Assembly (NCBI GenBank): GCA_032871835.1
Contig: CM065299.1
Span: 77,836,204 to 77,900,203 of the forward strand
DNA from: Dipteronia dyeriana
Lineage: Eukaryota; Streptophyta; Magnoliopsida; Sapindales; Sapindaceae
DNA: 64,000 nucleotides
Reading direction: 5' to 3'
Positions within the stretch are counted from its first letter, which is position 1, and each line of letters opens with the position of its first letter. The notes under the pieces were generated by a model. The model ran no database searches. It was not told where the DNA came from and was given only the letters and a program-made list of their open reading frames with translations. The position numbers and the translations under genes were made by a program. Shown in pieces: positions 55,328 to 64,000 of the stretch.

Positions 55328-57917
55328 TCAGGTTTTTCCTTTCGTTTTCCTTCTCTTTACATATTCTCTAATTTTGACCTGCACCTTCTTCCTCGTATGA
55401 ATGCTATCCTGCACCAGCTGTAGGAATTCCTCCAAGCAGTTGCCTCTCACTAGAGCCTCAATTTGGTTGCCCAGGCTGTACCACTCCGAGGTGTTATGTC
55501 CTACATCCTCATGGAAATTATAGTATTTGTAGCGATTCTTTGTGTCAACTAGTGCTTTGATTTCATTCAGCTTTCGAAGTACCCATTTTCTCTGATGGCG
55601 AGGTAGATCATCTCGTGAGATGCATTGAAGAGGGGGTGTAGTGGTTGTACCCCCTTTCTTCATGGGCTACCGGGGCTACCTTTCTAGGAGGAGGCAAATC
55701 CTATGACAGGGTTCTTCTTACTGGATACCACTTCCACTGAGATTGTAAAAGTGGGGGATGATATGTGGACCGGTTGGGAGATTTATTCTGGGCTCTTTGC
55801 ACCGGTGCCAGCTTAGGTGTTTTTTCTTTTGGCGTTTGCCAGCCCTCAGGTCACCGTGCTCAGTTGACCCGAAGCTATTCATCTATCTCTATCTGCTCGA
55901 ATGCCTATCATAGGCCTCCTTATATGTCTCCAGTGGTCGCTTGGCGAATGATCATAATAGCTTTCCAGCCCATGGGTTCCTTATGAAATTGGCCATAGTC
56001 TTTTTTTCTATGTTGTGAAATCTTTCCACATAAGATTTGAGCGACTTACTCCGCTCTTGGACTATATATGGTAGGTGGATGGGTTCCTTTAGACAAGACT
56101 TGATTCTCTGGAACTGTGCATAAAAATCACTAGATAGTTTAGTAAATGAATCAACAGTACCTGCCGTTAACTTTCAGAACCACGTCTTAGCGTAGTTGGT
56201 TGACGTTAGAGATGGCCAATGGGGAAATGGGGGCGGATGTAGGTCCCCCCATCCCCAACCCCATTTTCCAAACCCTCCCCCATCCCCCCCCCCCCATTTC
56301 CCCATTAGGGGGAAATGAGGTTGGGGTAATTTTAGGGGGAGGTCCCCCCATCCCCATCCCTATTTCCCCATTTCCCCCATTTTTCCCCGTTTCCTCATTT
56401 CCCCAAAGTCCCCAATTCCCCCATTTTTCCTATATCAATAAAAATTACATATTAAAGAAACACATAAATTCGCAATCCAATAAATTAAAATACAAACTGA
56501 AATGAAAGTTAAGTTGTTTAATATGTATATGTAGTTAGTAAAATATGTTAATAAATTACATGGAGCTTGTTTGGTGTGTAATTTAACAGTAAAATCAATA
56601 TATATATATAGTTAGATTGCTTGGTGTGTAATTTAAGTTATAGTTTATAAATATGTATATATAGTTAGTAAAATAAAAATAATAAAAATATTGAAAATAT
56701 AATATATATATATTAATATATTTTTTATATAATATTATAATATTTAGGGGAAATGGGGAAATGGGGATAGGGGCACCTAACCCCAACCCCATCCCCATTT
56801 CAAGGAATTTGTAGGGGAAATGGGGATAGGGACGGGTCCCCCCATCCCCAACCCCATTTAAATTTGGGGTTAAAAGTCATCTCCATCCCCCCCCCCCCCC
56901 CATTTCCCCATTTCCCCATTTCTCCTTAAAAAAATTACCCCAAATGGGGATGTGGGAGCGGGCGTTTGGGGCCCCGTGGTAAAATGACCATCTCTAGTTG
57001 ACGTGGTGGGTAACATCTTACACATGATGGCCCTGGTAGCGTTCTGGACCTCCATCTGCTGTATAAAGCTCTCTAGATGGCTTGGGGGATACTCTGCCCC
57101 AGAGTACTTATCAGTAGACATCTTGAATTTGGGAGGAAGTTCTGCTTCCCTGATCCTTCTAGAAAATGGGATGTTTATTTTGCCCAATGGATCTTTCCGA
57201 TTCTCCCGGTGCTTCCCCTTTTTCAGTTCTTAGATTTCTATTGCCATTCAAGTTACTTGGTCCCGTAGACCCTTGTTCCCAACATTCTTGGACTCGACCT
57301 TAGAATCTCGTACTAGACTCATATAATGCTACGGATGCTTCGTCCAGGTTCTCCTCCTACGGAGTCTCTCTCAAGAACTTATCTCACTCTCTCTCTCACT
57401 CTCTCACTCTCTCATTCAGCAGCTACCAGTATTGCTGGTTGACGAGGTTCCCTAAGTGGGAAGTCAAGAGTTGACATTACCTTATAGCTCACCTGTCTAT
57501 CTGGTACTGGGGTACGAGCCCCAAACTATCTAGAATTGGGGGTAGGCGTCCTATCCTCTCGTGGACCGGTACCAATGATGGCGATCCCAATCTATCGAAG
57601 GCTAGTACCTTGGTACCTGGCTTACTGGTATCACCTCTGGCCTCCAACAATGCGAGCTGTGGGGAGATACCTTCCGTGGCTTATCTCAAGCGTACACCTT
57701 CCACAAAGGCCGTGGCTTGCTGCTCCCAAATAGCCTTGCCTACCACCGTGGCGGTTGGTACCTGGGCTGCGACTCGCGTGGTAGCAGGAGGTGTTGAAGC
57801 AGGTTTATGGTGTTTCGACTTCTTTCCTTTCTTTTGAACCTTCCGGGAGGAGGCTATAGACTGGTGCCCTGATGCATTGGGCTGTCCTTGGGAGGATCAA
57901 AGTCTCATGATGTATGC
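55328..57917 (-). pseudogene. TatB gag, split by a hAT MITE
   Basis: From about 57917 the minus strand shows a Lys/Pro/Ala-rich N-terminus (KKSKHHKPASTPPATTRVAAQV near 57760-57830), then INIPFSRRIREAELPPKFKM and YPPSHLESFIQQMEVQNATRAIM (57030-57185). The MITE 56207-56996 interrupts it at MLPTTS. It resumes with DSFTKLSSDFYAQFQRIKSCLKEPIHLPYIVQERSKSLKSYVERF (56020-56160). Near 55480-55545 the zinc-finger-like motif reads YKYYNFHEDVGHNTSEWYSL, where the usual first and last Cys are Tyr and Trp. There are many stops between these blocks. Confidence 0.78.
56207..56996. mobile_element. hAT-6: C-rich hAT MITE in TatB gag
   Basis: The exact 8-bp repeat GTTGACGT flanks it (56199-56206 and 56997-57004). 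The ends TAGAGATGGCCA and (reversed) TAGAGATGGTCA match at 11 of 12. Both arms consist of CCCCAT/ATGGGG words, including runs of 10 or more C near 56286 and 56889, in an inverted layout; the middle is an AT-rich stretch. At 790 bp with no coding capacity it is a MITE. Confidence 0.93.
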
Positions 57918-57969
57918 AGTGAATGGAACAACATAATTTTGAAGGCTTTCAAAAAATGGCTGTGGAAAC

Positions 57970-57987
57970 TTTCCACCGACGGTGCCA
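57970..57987 (-). promoter_or_regulatory. TatB primer binding site
   Basis: The minus strand reads TGGCACCGTCGGTGGAAA, five bases after the LTR end TTAACA. TGGCACCG openings are usual for Tat and related plant Ty3 elements. Confidence 0.7.
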
Positions 57988-57992
57988 GAAAG

Positions 57993-59059
57993 TGTTAACC
58001 GTAAATTCGCTTAAGGTGAGGAATATCGGTTAACACCCTCAACCCGCTATCGATGTAGGCTGCAGGGGGTCGGTTCTTCTTACCAAAAAGATTTAAAAGA
58101 GATTAAGGAAAGAGGAAGGAAGAATGAGATTGCTTAGTGGTGAACTGTATAATTAAATAGGTGATATGACTTTAATAGAGTATAATGATCATGGAAACGA
58201 TACAAATTTGATCTCATTACGCTATTTCTCTGTCTTTAAAAACTGTTAGAGATGGCGAACTATAATTTAGATCTCACTACGCTGTTTCCTGACATCCCAT
58301 TTTATTCCCTCCTCATCACCAATCAAATTCCTATAATTTAGATCAATTGATTGGCTGTGTTACCGGAATGATTAAAGTCGATGGGAAAATCAAATTACGC
58401 TGGAATTACTCCCGTTGATTACGTCAGGTTTCCTTTTGGGTTAAAATTTGAGTAAATGGCGAATTTGTTGACCTATATGGTCATATTATGGCATTTTAAT
58501 GGTGAAGAATTCAACTCTGTAGCTTGGAGAAGAATCACGATTCTGTGTATCAATGGCGAGGTACCTTGGGGTACTAGTATAGTGGCGTAGCGCTTGAATG
58601 ATCATTCTGGAGCTTTCCAGCTAACTTTAGTCTTATCTGATAGGTGTGTCATGTACCTGGAAGGAGTGACGAGTTGGTATCGTGGTACTTGATCGGATAC
58701 TCTGGAGCTTTTCGAAATGCAGAAATCTCCCAGGTAGTAGTATCAAAGTACTTGGGTATTAGGCTGAATGAAGTGCCTGGATATTGGGTTGGAGGTATCC
58801 CGATACCTGGGTAACAAGTAGAAGATATCCTAGATTGGTCATGGACTGGTGTCGAGGTAGTCACATACCAGTTGGTTACTCTTGAATCTAGGTACTTGTA
58901 CCACAATACTAGCATAACCTATTACATTGTAGTCTCTAGAAATAAGGTCGCGATGGCCTTGGTTCTTTGAGATCGTAGCAATCCAGCCTTTCCTGGTATC
59001 AGAGAATACATCCTGCCAGGTACTAGTTCGGTGAAAAATTTCACTTTGACCCCTTGTCA
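57993..59059 (-). repeat. TatB 5' LTR
   Basis: On the plus strand it begins TGTTAACCGTAAATTCGC at 57993 and ends CCCCTTGTCA at 59059, so TG...CA on both strands. The primer site fixes the inner end. The outer end is chosen from the TG...CA rule and the start of plus-strand gag-like text at 59099, so it is less certain. Related but diverged sequence recurs at 62790-63960. Confidence 0.65.
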
Positions 59060-59098
59060 AAAATGGCTATAAACAACTCCTTTACTAAGTTATATAGT

Positions 59099-59936
59099 GA
59101 TTTATGTGCTTAATTCTAGGGAATACCACGTCCCAACTCAGATTGTACGTGGAGAGATTCCACATAGAGGTGATCTAGATGGGGGTCTTTGCTAAGAAAG
59201 AGACCCTGACCAACTTCAAAAGGAACTTAAGGGCTGGAAGGTTGTTTCGATCATTCATCAAACGTCCACCAGAGATGTACCATGAGGCCTATTATAGGGC
59301 TCTATAGAAGATAGAGATTGATGAGTAGCTTCGGGTCAAGATTGATCCCGACAACCTGAGGACTGTCGAGGGCCAGAAGAAGGAAGAGCCCAAACCTGCA
59401 CCGGTCCAGAAGGTCTAGAATAACCCAACTGATCCACGTACAACCCCCAACCTTTCCAACCTCAGCGGGATCAGTACCGGTACCCAACAAATAGAACCCC
59501 ACCTCGAGTGTCGCCTCCTTATAGGGAGGTAACATATATAGCCTGAGAAGAAAAGGGGCACAGTCACTACATCATGTTAAATCTACCTCACCATCAGTGA
59601 CAAGGGGCTACTTAGGAAGCCCGGTCCTTTGAAAGCACTGGTTGATATGCAGAATCGCTATAAATATTATGACTTCCACGAGGATGTAGGACATAACACC
59701 TCGGAGTGTTACAATCTGCTTAACCAAAATGAGGCTTTGGTGAGGGGAGGTTGCCTGGTAGAATTCCTGTAGCAGGTACGGGATAACATCCATACCGGGA
59801 AAGATGTGTAGGTTGAAATCAAGGAAGATGCAGAAAGAAGGAAGACGAAAGGTAAGGATCTGATGCTAGGTCATCTATACCATCATTGGATGACCTACCT
59901 TGGCAGGAACTTCCAACAACTCCAGGAAGAATCATG
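59099..59936 (+). pseudogene. Tat gag fragment on the plus strand (related to TatB)
   Basis: The plus strand reads LYVERFHIEVI, LTNFKRNLRAGRLFRSFIKRPPEMYHEAYYRAL (59200-59300), then LKALVDMQNRYKYYDFHEDVGHNTSECYNL (59628-59720) and DAERRKTKGK. This matches the TatB gag at 55328-55663, but on the opposite strand. In the finger motif the last Cys is intact here (Trp in TatB), while the first is Tyr in both copies. It ends in AATCATG, where the solo LTR is inserted, and continues at 62563. Confidence 0.85.
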
Positions 59937-60140
59937 TGTTAGGTTTTAGATTGTGTTGGCATTAATTCCATATCAAAATGATGTTTACTTGCAATGATTT
60001 AGTTGTTTAGATTCATGATGATTCAAGCTTCAAAGAAGAATGAACAACTAGTTAAAGCAAGTTCAAAGTCTTCAAAGAGAAATGATGCAATATGGCTCTA
60101 CAGAGGTATACTAAGACCTTATTTTTCTCTTTCAAGGCTT

Positions 60141-60250
60141 AGGCACACACACACAATTCATACATTTGTGTCCCTGCATCGTTGTGAACCATTATAGGCA
60201 CACACATACAATTCATTCATATGTGTCCCTGTATTGTTGTGCACTATGTA
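60141..60250. repeat. 55-bp tandem duplication in the SIRE-like LTR
   Basis: Units start at 60141 and 60196 (AGGCACACACA, AATTCAT, TGTGTCCCTG, TTGTTGTG wording). They differ at about ten positions. Confidence 0.8.
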
Positions 60251-60709
60251 TAACACATTCACACACTTAAAGATGAATGCTCATGCATTGGTATGAAAAT
60301 AACATGTTTTGGAAAATGCATGATTGGAAACTATCTCTATGTAGGTTGCATTCTAGTGTGAATTGTGTTTGTATGTGTATATGTTTGTATAACATGGATA
60401 TTGAACTTGAATTTAGTCTTAAATCATTCTTGATTAAGTTCCGATCATTTCGGTTGCTCATACTATTAATTTCAAGTTCTATGTCAAAAGATACTACACT
60501 TTCAAATCATGTTACATACATTGTCTTCGTCTTCGTGTATCGAGTCAAATTATTATTTTCTGGGTTGAGTATCTTATATGTCCATGTCCTTGAGAGAGTT
60601 ACTATTTGTAATCCACAAACGGATTCAAATTCTGAGTTCGAAGGCCGAAAAACGGTAGAAGAACGCGAAGTAAGGTCAAGGGAAAAAGAAGACAGCAAAG
60701 CTCTTCTTT

Positions 60710-60736
60710 CCCGAGATGGCACGTGGCCATCTCGGG
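60710..60736. promoter_or_regulatory. Hairpin with G-box in the SIRE-like LTR
   Basis: The arms CCCGAGATGGC and GCCATCTCGGG are perfect complements, 11 bp each, around ACGTG. The centre creates CACGTG, the plant G-box core bound by bHLH and bZIP factors. It lies about 110 bp upstream of a TATA-like box. Related CCCGAGATG and CCATCTCG words follow at 60755-60775. Confidence 0.75.
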
Positions 60737-61790
60737 GCAGAAGGCTTGCTGCCCCGAGATGCCCACACTCCATCTCGAGCAGCAAGAAAGATTGGCTACT
60801 TCTTGTCCCTTTTGGTCATTTCATATGTCCATTTTCACTCTTCTTTATATATCCTTTCCCTCTCACAATTCATTCTAAGAAGAGATTCAAAAATTTGAGT
60901 GCAGAATTTTCTCTCTAAATTTTCTCACCTTCAAAACACTATAACTTCTTCATTTGAACTTCGATTTGAGTGATTTAAAGTTGAGAGTGTTTTTATATTC
61001 ATCCTTCATTTTTTATCTGAAGGTTTGAGTTAGTTTTACTGCTGTTTTTGAAGTCTATTCTCACAAAAATGGGATTGCACCAAATCAACTAAGGTATTGA
61101 TTTTCTCTCAAAGTTTTCTTTTAAAACTTGGTCAATTGCCTTGGGTTTTCTTCTTCAACATATATATGTGTCTTATGATTGTTTTGATTTGAGTTTTGAA
61201 CTCATTTAAAGCTAGATTGAGTTTCAAATGAAATCTCACATGTTGAGTTAGGTTTTGATTTTACCTATGTTTTCATATGTTTGGGATTGTATTGTGCTAG
61301 CTTTAATTCTAGGACTATTTGATGATCTTTGGTTGTTTGATTTTGTGAAAAAATAGTTCCTCACATGTATTAGGCTCTCTTTGGCCAAAATCTCACAATG
61401 ATACATGTGCTTGTGTTCTTTTAAGCTATTAATGTGTTTTGTTAAATCTATGAATAGGAAATATGCTCTATAACTTTAACTTTAATCTAAATGACTTTGT
61501 CACATGATTTTAGCATGTTTTTGGTTTATGAGATTTAAACTTGATTATGTGTTAATTGAACATATCTTGTGATTCAAGTTTTAGATCTATGCATGTATCT
61601 AGGTTGTAATTAATGTTGAACATATCTTACATGATCTAGATGGATTAAACATGCATGCTTGACTAGACTACATTTGTTTTGTGCATTCATGCTCATGTCT
61701 AGTATTTTCCATAGGATGTGTTGATCATAACATCCTATGTTGCGTGCTTGTTTGCGTTTTGCATTCATGATCACCTAGATGCCTTGTGAG

Positions 61791-62087
61791 AAGGAAGTCT
61801 TGACAATAGGTGTGAGACCTATGTTGTTGAGCAAGGAAGTCTTGGCAAGATGTGGGAGACCTCGGATTGCCAAGCAAGGAAGTCTTGACTAGAGTCGGGA
61901 GGACTTAGATAGTTGAGCAAGAAGTCTTGCCTAGGGTTATGAGGATCCGGAAGGGTGAGCGAGGAAGTCTTGACTAGAGTCAGAGGACTCGAATAGTTGA
62001 GCAAGAAGTCTTTCCTAGGGTCGTGAGGATCCGAAAGGGTGAGCGAGGAAGTCTTGACAAGAGATGTGAGGCCTTGGATTGTTGAGC
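61791..62087. repeat. Seven ~42-bp tandem repeats in the SIRE-like LTR
   Basis: Each unit contains AGGAAGTCTTG or AAGAAGTCTTG, a GAGG core and GTTGAGC or GGTGAGCG at the end. Two unit types alternate for part of the array, one with GACTAGAGTC and one with CCTAGGGT, so higher-order duplication of an 84-bp dimer is likely. Confidence 0.88.
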
Positions 62088-62562
62088 AAGAGGGCGACAT
62101 CTTCATGAGTAGGATATGAGAGTAGTTTCTAGGTGAAGGGGTCACTTGAGAGATTGTATTTGTCTTATCTACTAGTGGATTTTGTTTGCTGGTGGTTGCT
62201 AACCCGTGGATGTTTCCTCTTCAGAGGTTTACCACGTTATATCTTGTGTCAACTTTTCTCTATCCCTATCTCTCTTATATTTGTATTTTTTATTTGAATA
62301 CTATGGATATAACTCTATATGTAAGTTGACTTCCTTTCTATAATATAGATTGTGTATGTGTTATGATTACTTGTTTGTATCACACTTTACTTGTTTTATA
62401 TATTGATTAAGTGTCTTTAATTGATATATATATTGTGATACAAGCAATCTAGAGGGACAAACTTTTGTTTTTTTTCTAAGGGAGTTGAAAAAGGTGCCTA
62501 ACCTATTCACCCCACCTCTAGGTTAGCCTTGAGCATTTAACCTTGTTTTTATTTTCATCATG

Positions 62563-62789
62563 CTAGAAAAGTACCTTAGATTGAGGGAGGACAGGACGTT
62601 CGGGGATCAACAGGATCCTCCAATTCAACTTCGATCTGTTGGAATCCCGTTCACTGGTCACGCAAGAAAATATATTTGAAAATTTTTATGCAGATAGTAA
62701 ACGATCTGGGACCAGTGGACTTCTGATAGCAATTTTTCAGAACTTGTACATGCAACATTATTACAGTAATAAAATATTTGTGCTGACTG
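62563..62789 (+). pseudogene. Continuation of the plus-strand Tat fragment after the solo LTR
   Basis: CTAGAAAAGTACCTTAGA continues the Tat text as ARKVPRL, equivalent to the ARKVPRVEEE that precedes the TatB protease. After about 40 bp the similarity fades, and the rest to 62789 is unrecognised. Confidence 0.5.
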
Positions 62790-63960
62790 AAAATTTGCTA
62801 AGGGTAAGGAATTACAGCTAACACCCTCATGACCACCACCTCGGAAGGTCGTGGTTGAGGTAGGTACCTTTGGTATTGGTTTTAGGTATGGTGGCTACGA
62901 GATCGATTCATATAGGGGTAAAAACCGATGAAAATGATACTGCTTTAATGATAGTGTGTGAATTGAGTACAAGTTATGCATATCACTCAATCTCTCCTAG
63001 TTGGGTTGAAGGTGGCAACCTCGTGCCTGTTGATAAGTGGACAAAATTTCCTGATAGTGGCCGTTTTCTATCAATAGAATTTAGGCAACAATGGAGCTTC
63101 GTTATCTAATGGCGAATTTGGGTCTCATTCTTCCTCCTTCATACATGTTCGAGCGTATTTATACTGTAAATTTTAGGTTTAGCTGGTTATTCTTCCTCCT
63201 TAAATCACCTAATCAAATGCCTCGTATTAGGTGGGATGTTACATTTAAATGTCGTTGACTTTGTCTCATTAAAAGATTCGATGATATCTTAGAAGGAGAT
63301 AAGTTTGTTTCCTCTTCGGATTCAATAAGTTGACCTACAAGCATGTAGTGGTTTAATACACGTTAGAGTTGTCTTTGATCATGTATGTTGTCTTGGGGAG
63401 GTGCCTTATGGAAGTCTCTGAATAGGGTCTCTGCTGCATTGATTGACGAGGTATACTTCAATACCGATATTATTACTCAGGGCTTAATCTGACCACTCTG
63501 GCCCTCATTTGGAGCTTGACCTAATTGTGTTGGCATTTTTTGGTGATTACGGAGCTTTACGAGCTTCCTCTTTCCCTACTTGGATAGTTTGAGATTATAC
63601 CTCGGCAACACGAGAAGACATTGCAAGACAAGTTCGACACCCTAAAAGTATCTTGGTGAAAGTAGAGATGTCAGCCTACTTCAGAGGAGGTCGTGAGATA
63701 CCTCGACCTCAGGGAACTCAGATCTTCCCATGTCGAACTAGCTTCGGGCTCCTATCCCAACACAGGGAGTTTGATATGGTCATATTGGGCTTTAATTGGT
63801 GAACCTGAATGTGTGCAAGATGTTCAGACGGTATGGGTGACCTCGCCTTGCTCCTATAGGTTGCATGGTAGCTCAACTTGGAGACCTTGGTACCTTGTCG
63901 CATAGTCCTGTATTTGGACCATTGGGAAATAATTCCTTTGGTCCCTATCCATATTTGGCT
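62790..63960. repeat. LTR-like sequence related to the TatB LTR
   Basis: AAATTTGCTAAGGGTAAGGAATTACAGCTAACACCCTCA at its start corresponds to the first 50 bp of the TatB LTR at 57993-58050 (TAACACCCTCA shared). Later words, such as ATGGCGAATTTG, TTATTCCCTCCT-like, TTGGGGAGGTGCC and AATTCCTTTGGTCCCTAT, recur in the same order with gaps. Divergence is large, no primer site is found at its left end, and the right end may lie outside the window. Confidence 0.45.
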
Positions 63961-64000
63961 ATTAATAGAAGTCCTCTCTGACTCGAACGTCGGTGATTGA

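Larger units (their letters stand above)
49844..59059 (-). mobile_element. TatB: minus-strand Tat-lineage Ty3/gypsy element, 3' LTR not found
   Basis: Reading from 59059 to 49844: LTR, primer site, gag, protease, RT, RNase H plus second RNase H, integrase, and a 3' region with tandem repeats. The protein motifs match those of TatA and identify the Tat clade. Insertions split it at 53570-54447 and 56207-56996. The LTR expected left of 49844 is absent or unrecognisable, so the copy appears 3'-truncated. Catalytic residues are lost (RT YVDD to YIGD, second RNase H Glu to Lys). Confidence 0.85.
59937..62557 (+). mobile_element. SIRE-like solo LTR (2.6 kb) in the plus-strand Tat fragment
   Basis: It starts TGTTAGGTTTTAG, ends TATTTTCA and is flanked by the 5-bp repeat TCATG (59932-59936 and 62558-62562). 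Excision joins GRNFQ...ESC/NH with ARKVPR, as in TatB. It has a G-box hairpin (60710-60736), a TATA-like TTTATATAT at 60844-60852, 42-bp tandem repeats (61791-62087), and near its end CCTATTCACCCCACCTCTAG, a phrase I associate with the 3' end of plant SIRE/Maximus Ty1/copia LTRs. The lineage is inferred from that phrase and the large size. Confidence 0.82.

Noticed and set aside
49844..59059. Endogenous pararetrovirus (RT plus RNase H on the minus strand)
   Set aside because: Integrase, an LTR and a primer site are present and the wording is Tat Ty3/gypsy; no movement-protein or coat motifs.
61791..62087. CRISPR-like regular repeats
   Set aside because: Units are contiguous without unique spacers, and the setting is a plant LTR.

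Overview
This window is repeat-dense nuclear DNA from a flowering plant, probably a eudicot. Plant lineages of transposable elements make up most of it: Tat-type and chromodomain Ty3/gypsy retrotransposons, L1-type LINEs with an FADD reverse transcriptase, hAT, Mutator-like and PIF-like DNA elements, and a SIRE-like long terminal repeat (LTR). I found no rRNA, tRNA or CRISPR locus. The only candidate for non-transposon coding DNA is one small 3'-terminal exon at about 36.58 kb.

Layout. (1) 1-9380: a decayed minus-strand Ty3/gypsy element (E1) running off the left edge. Its 5' LTR is at 8727-9380 with a tRNA-Met primer site. It is split by a hAT element (993-1859), a solo LTR of a Tat family (3504-4740) and a PIF-like element with an AT-repeat core (7279-8658). 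(2) 9381-35658: a nest. A minus-strand LINE (9869-11892 plus 34762-35658) is interrupted by a 22.9-kb plus-strand Tat element, TatA (11893-34761). TatA holds a hAT-type element (19158-27577), and that in turn holds a Mutator-like element (19865-21546) and a young chromovirus (21610-27272). TatA also carries a long antisense reading frame (about 33613 to 28100), itself split by another hAT (29163-30975). (3) 35659-45316: spacer, the candidate host exon, a hAT with a broken transposase (37071-40509), and a 5'-truncated LINE (about 41530-42602). (4) 45325-49198: a hAT with a nearly complete minus-strand transposase, inserted in a CA microsatellite. (5) 49844-59059: a minus-strand Tat element, TatB, with tandem repeats in its 3' region, an LTR-like insertion (about 53570-54447), a C-rich hAT MITE (56207-56996) and its 5' LTR. 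(6) 59099-64000: a plus-strand Tat gag-protease fragment split by a 2.6-kb SIRE-like solo LTR (59937-62557), then a diverged LTR-like stretch to the right edge.

Working order. In each retroelement the gag, protease, reverse transcriptase, RNase H and integrase remnants follow the expected order for the lineage, but every one carries stops, frameshifts or mutated catalytic residues, so none looks autonomous. Most boundaries were set by target-site duplications and by reading the interrupted protein across the junction. All counts were made by eye.

I did not find a new enzymatic or defence system. The most interesting items are the antisense frame and second RNase H of the Tat element, a templated filler-DNA insertion inside a solo LTR, six hAT insertions each with an 8-bp target duplication, a Mutator-like element with TIRs of more than 300 bp, and the multi-level nest itself.
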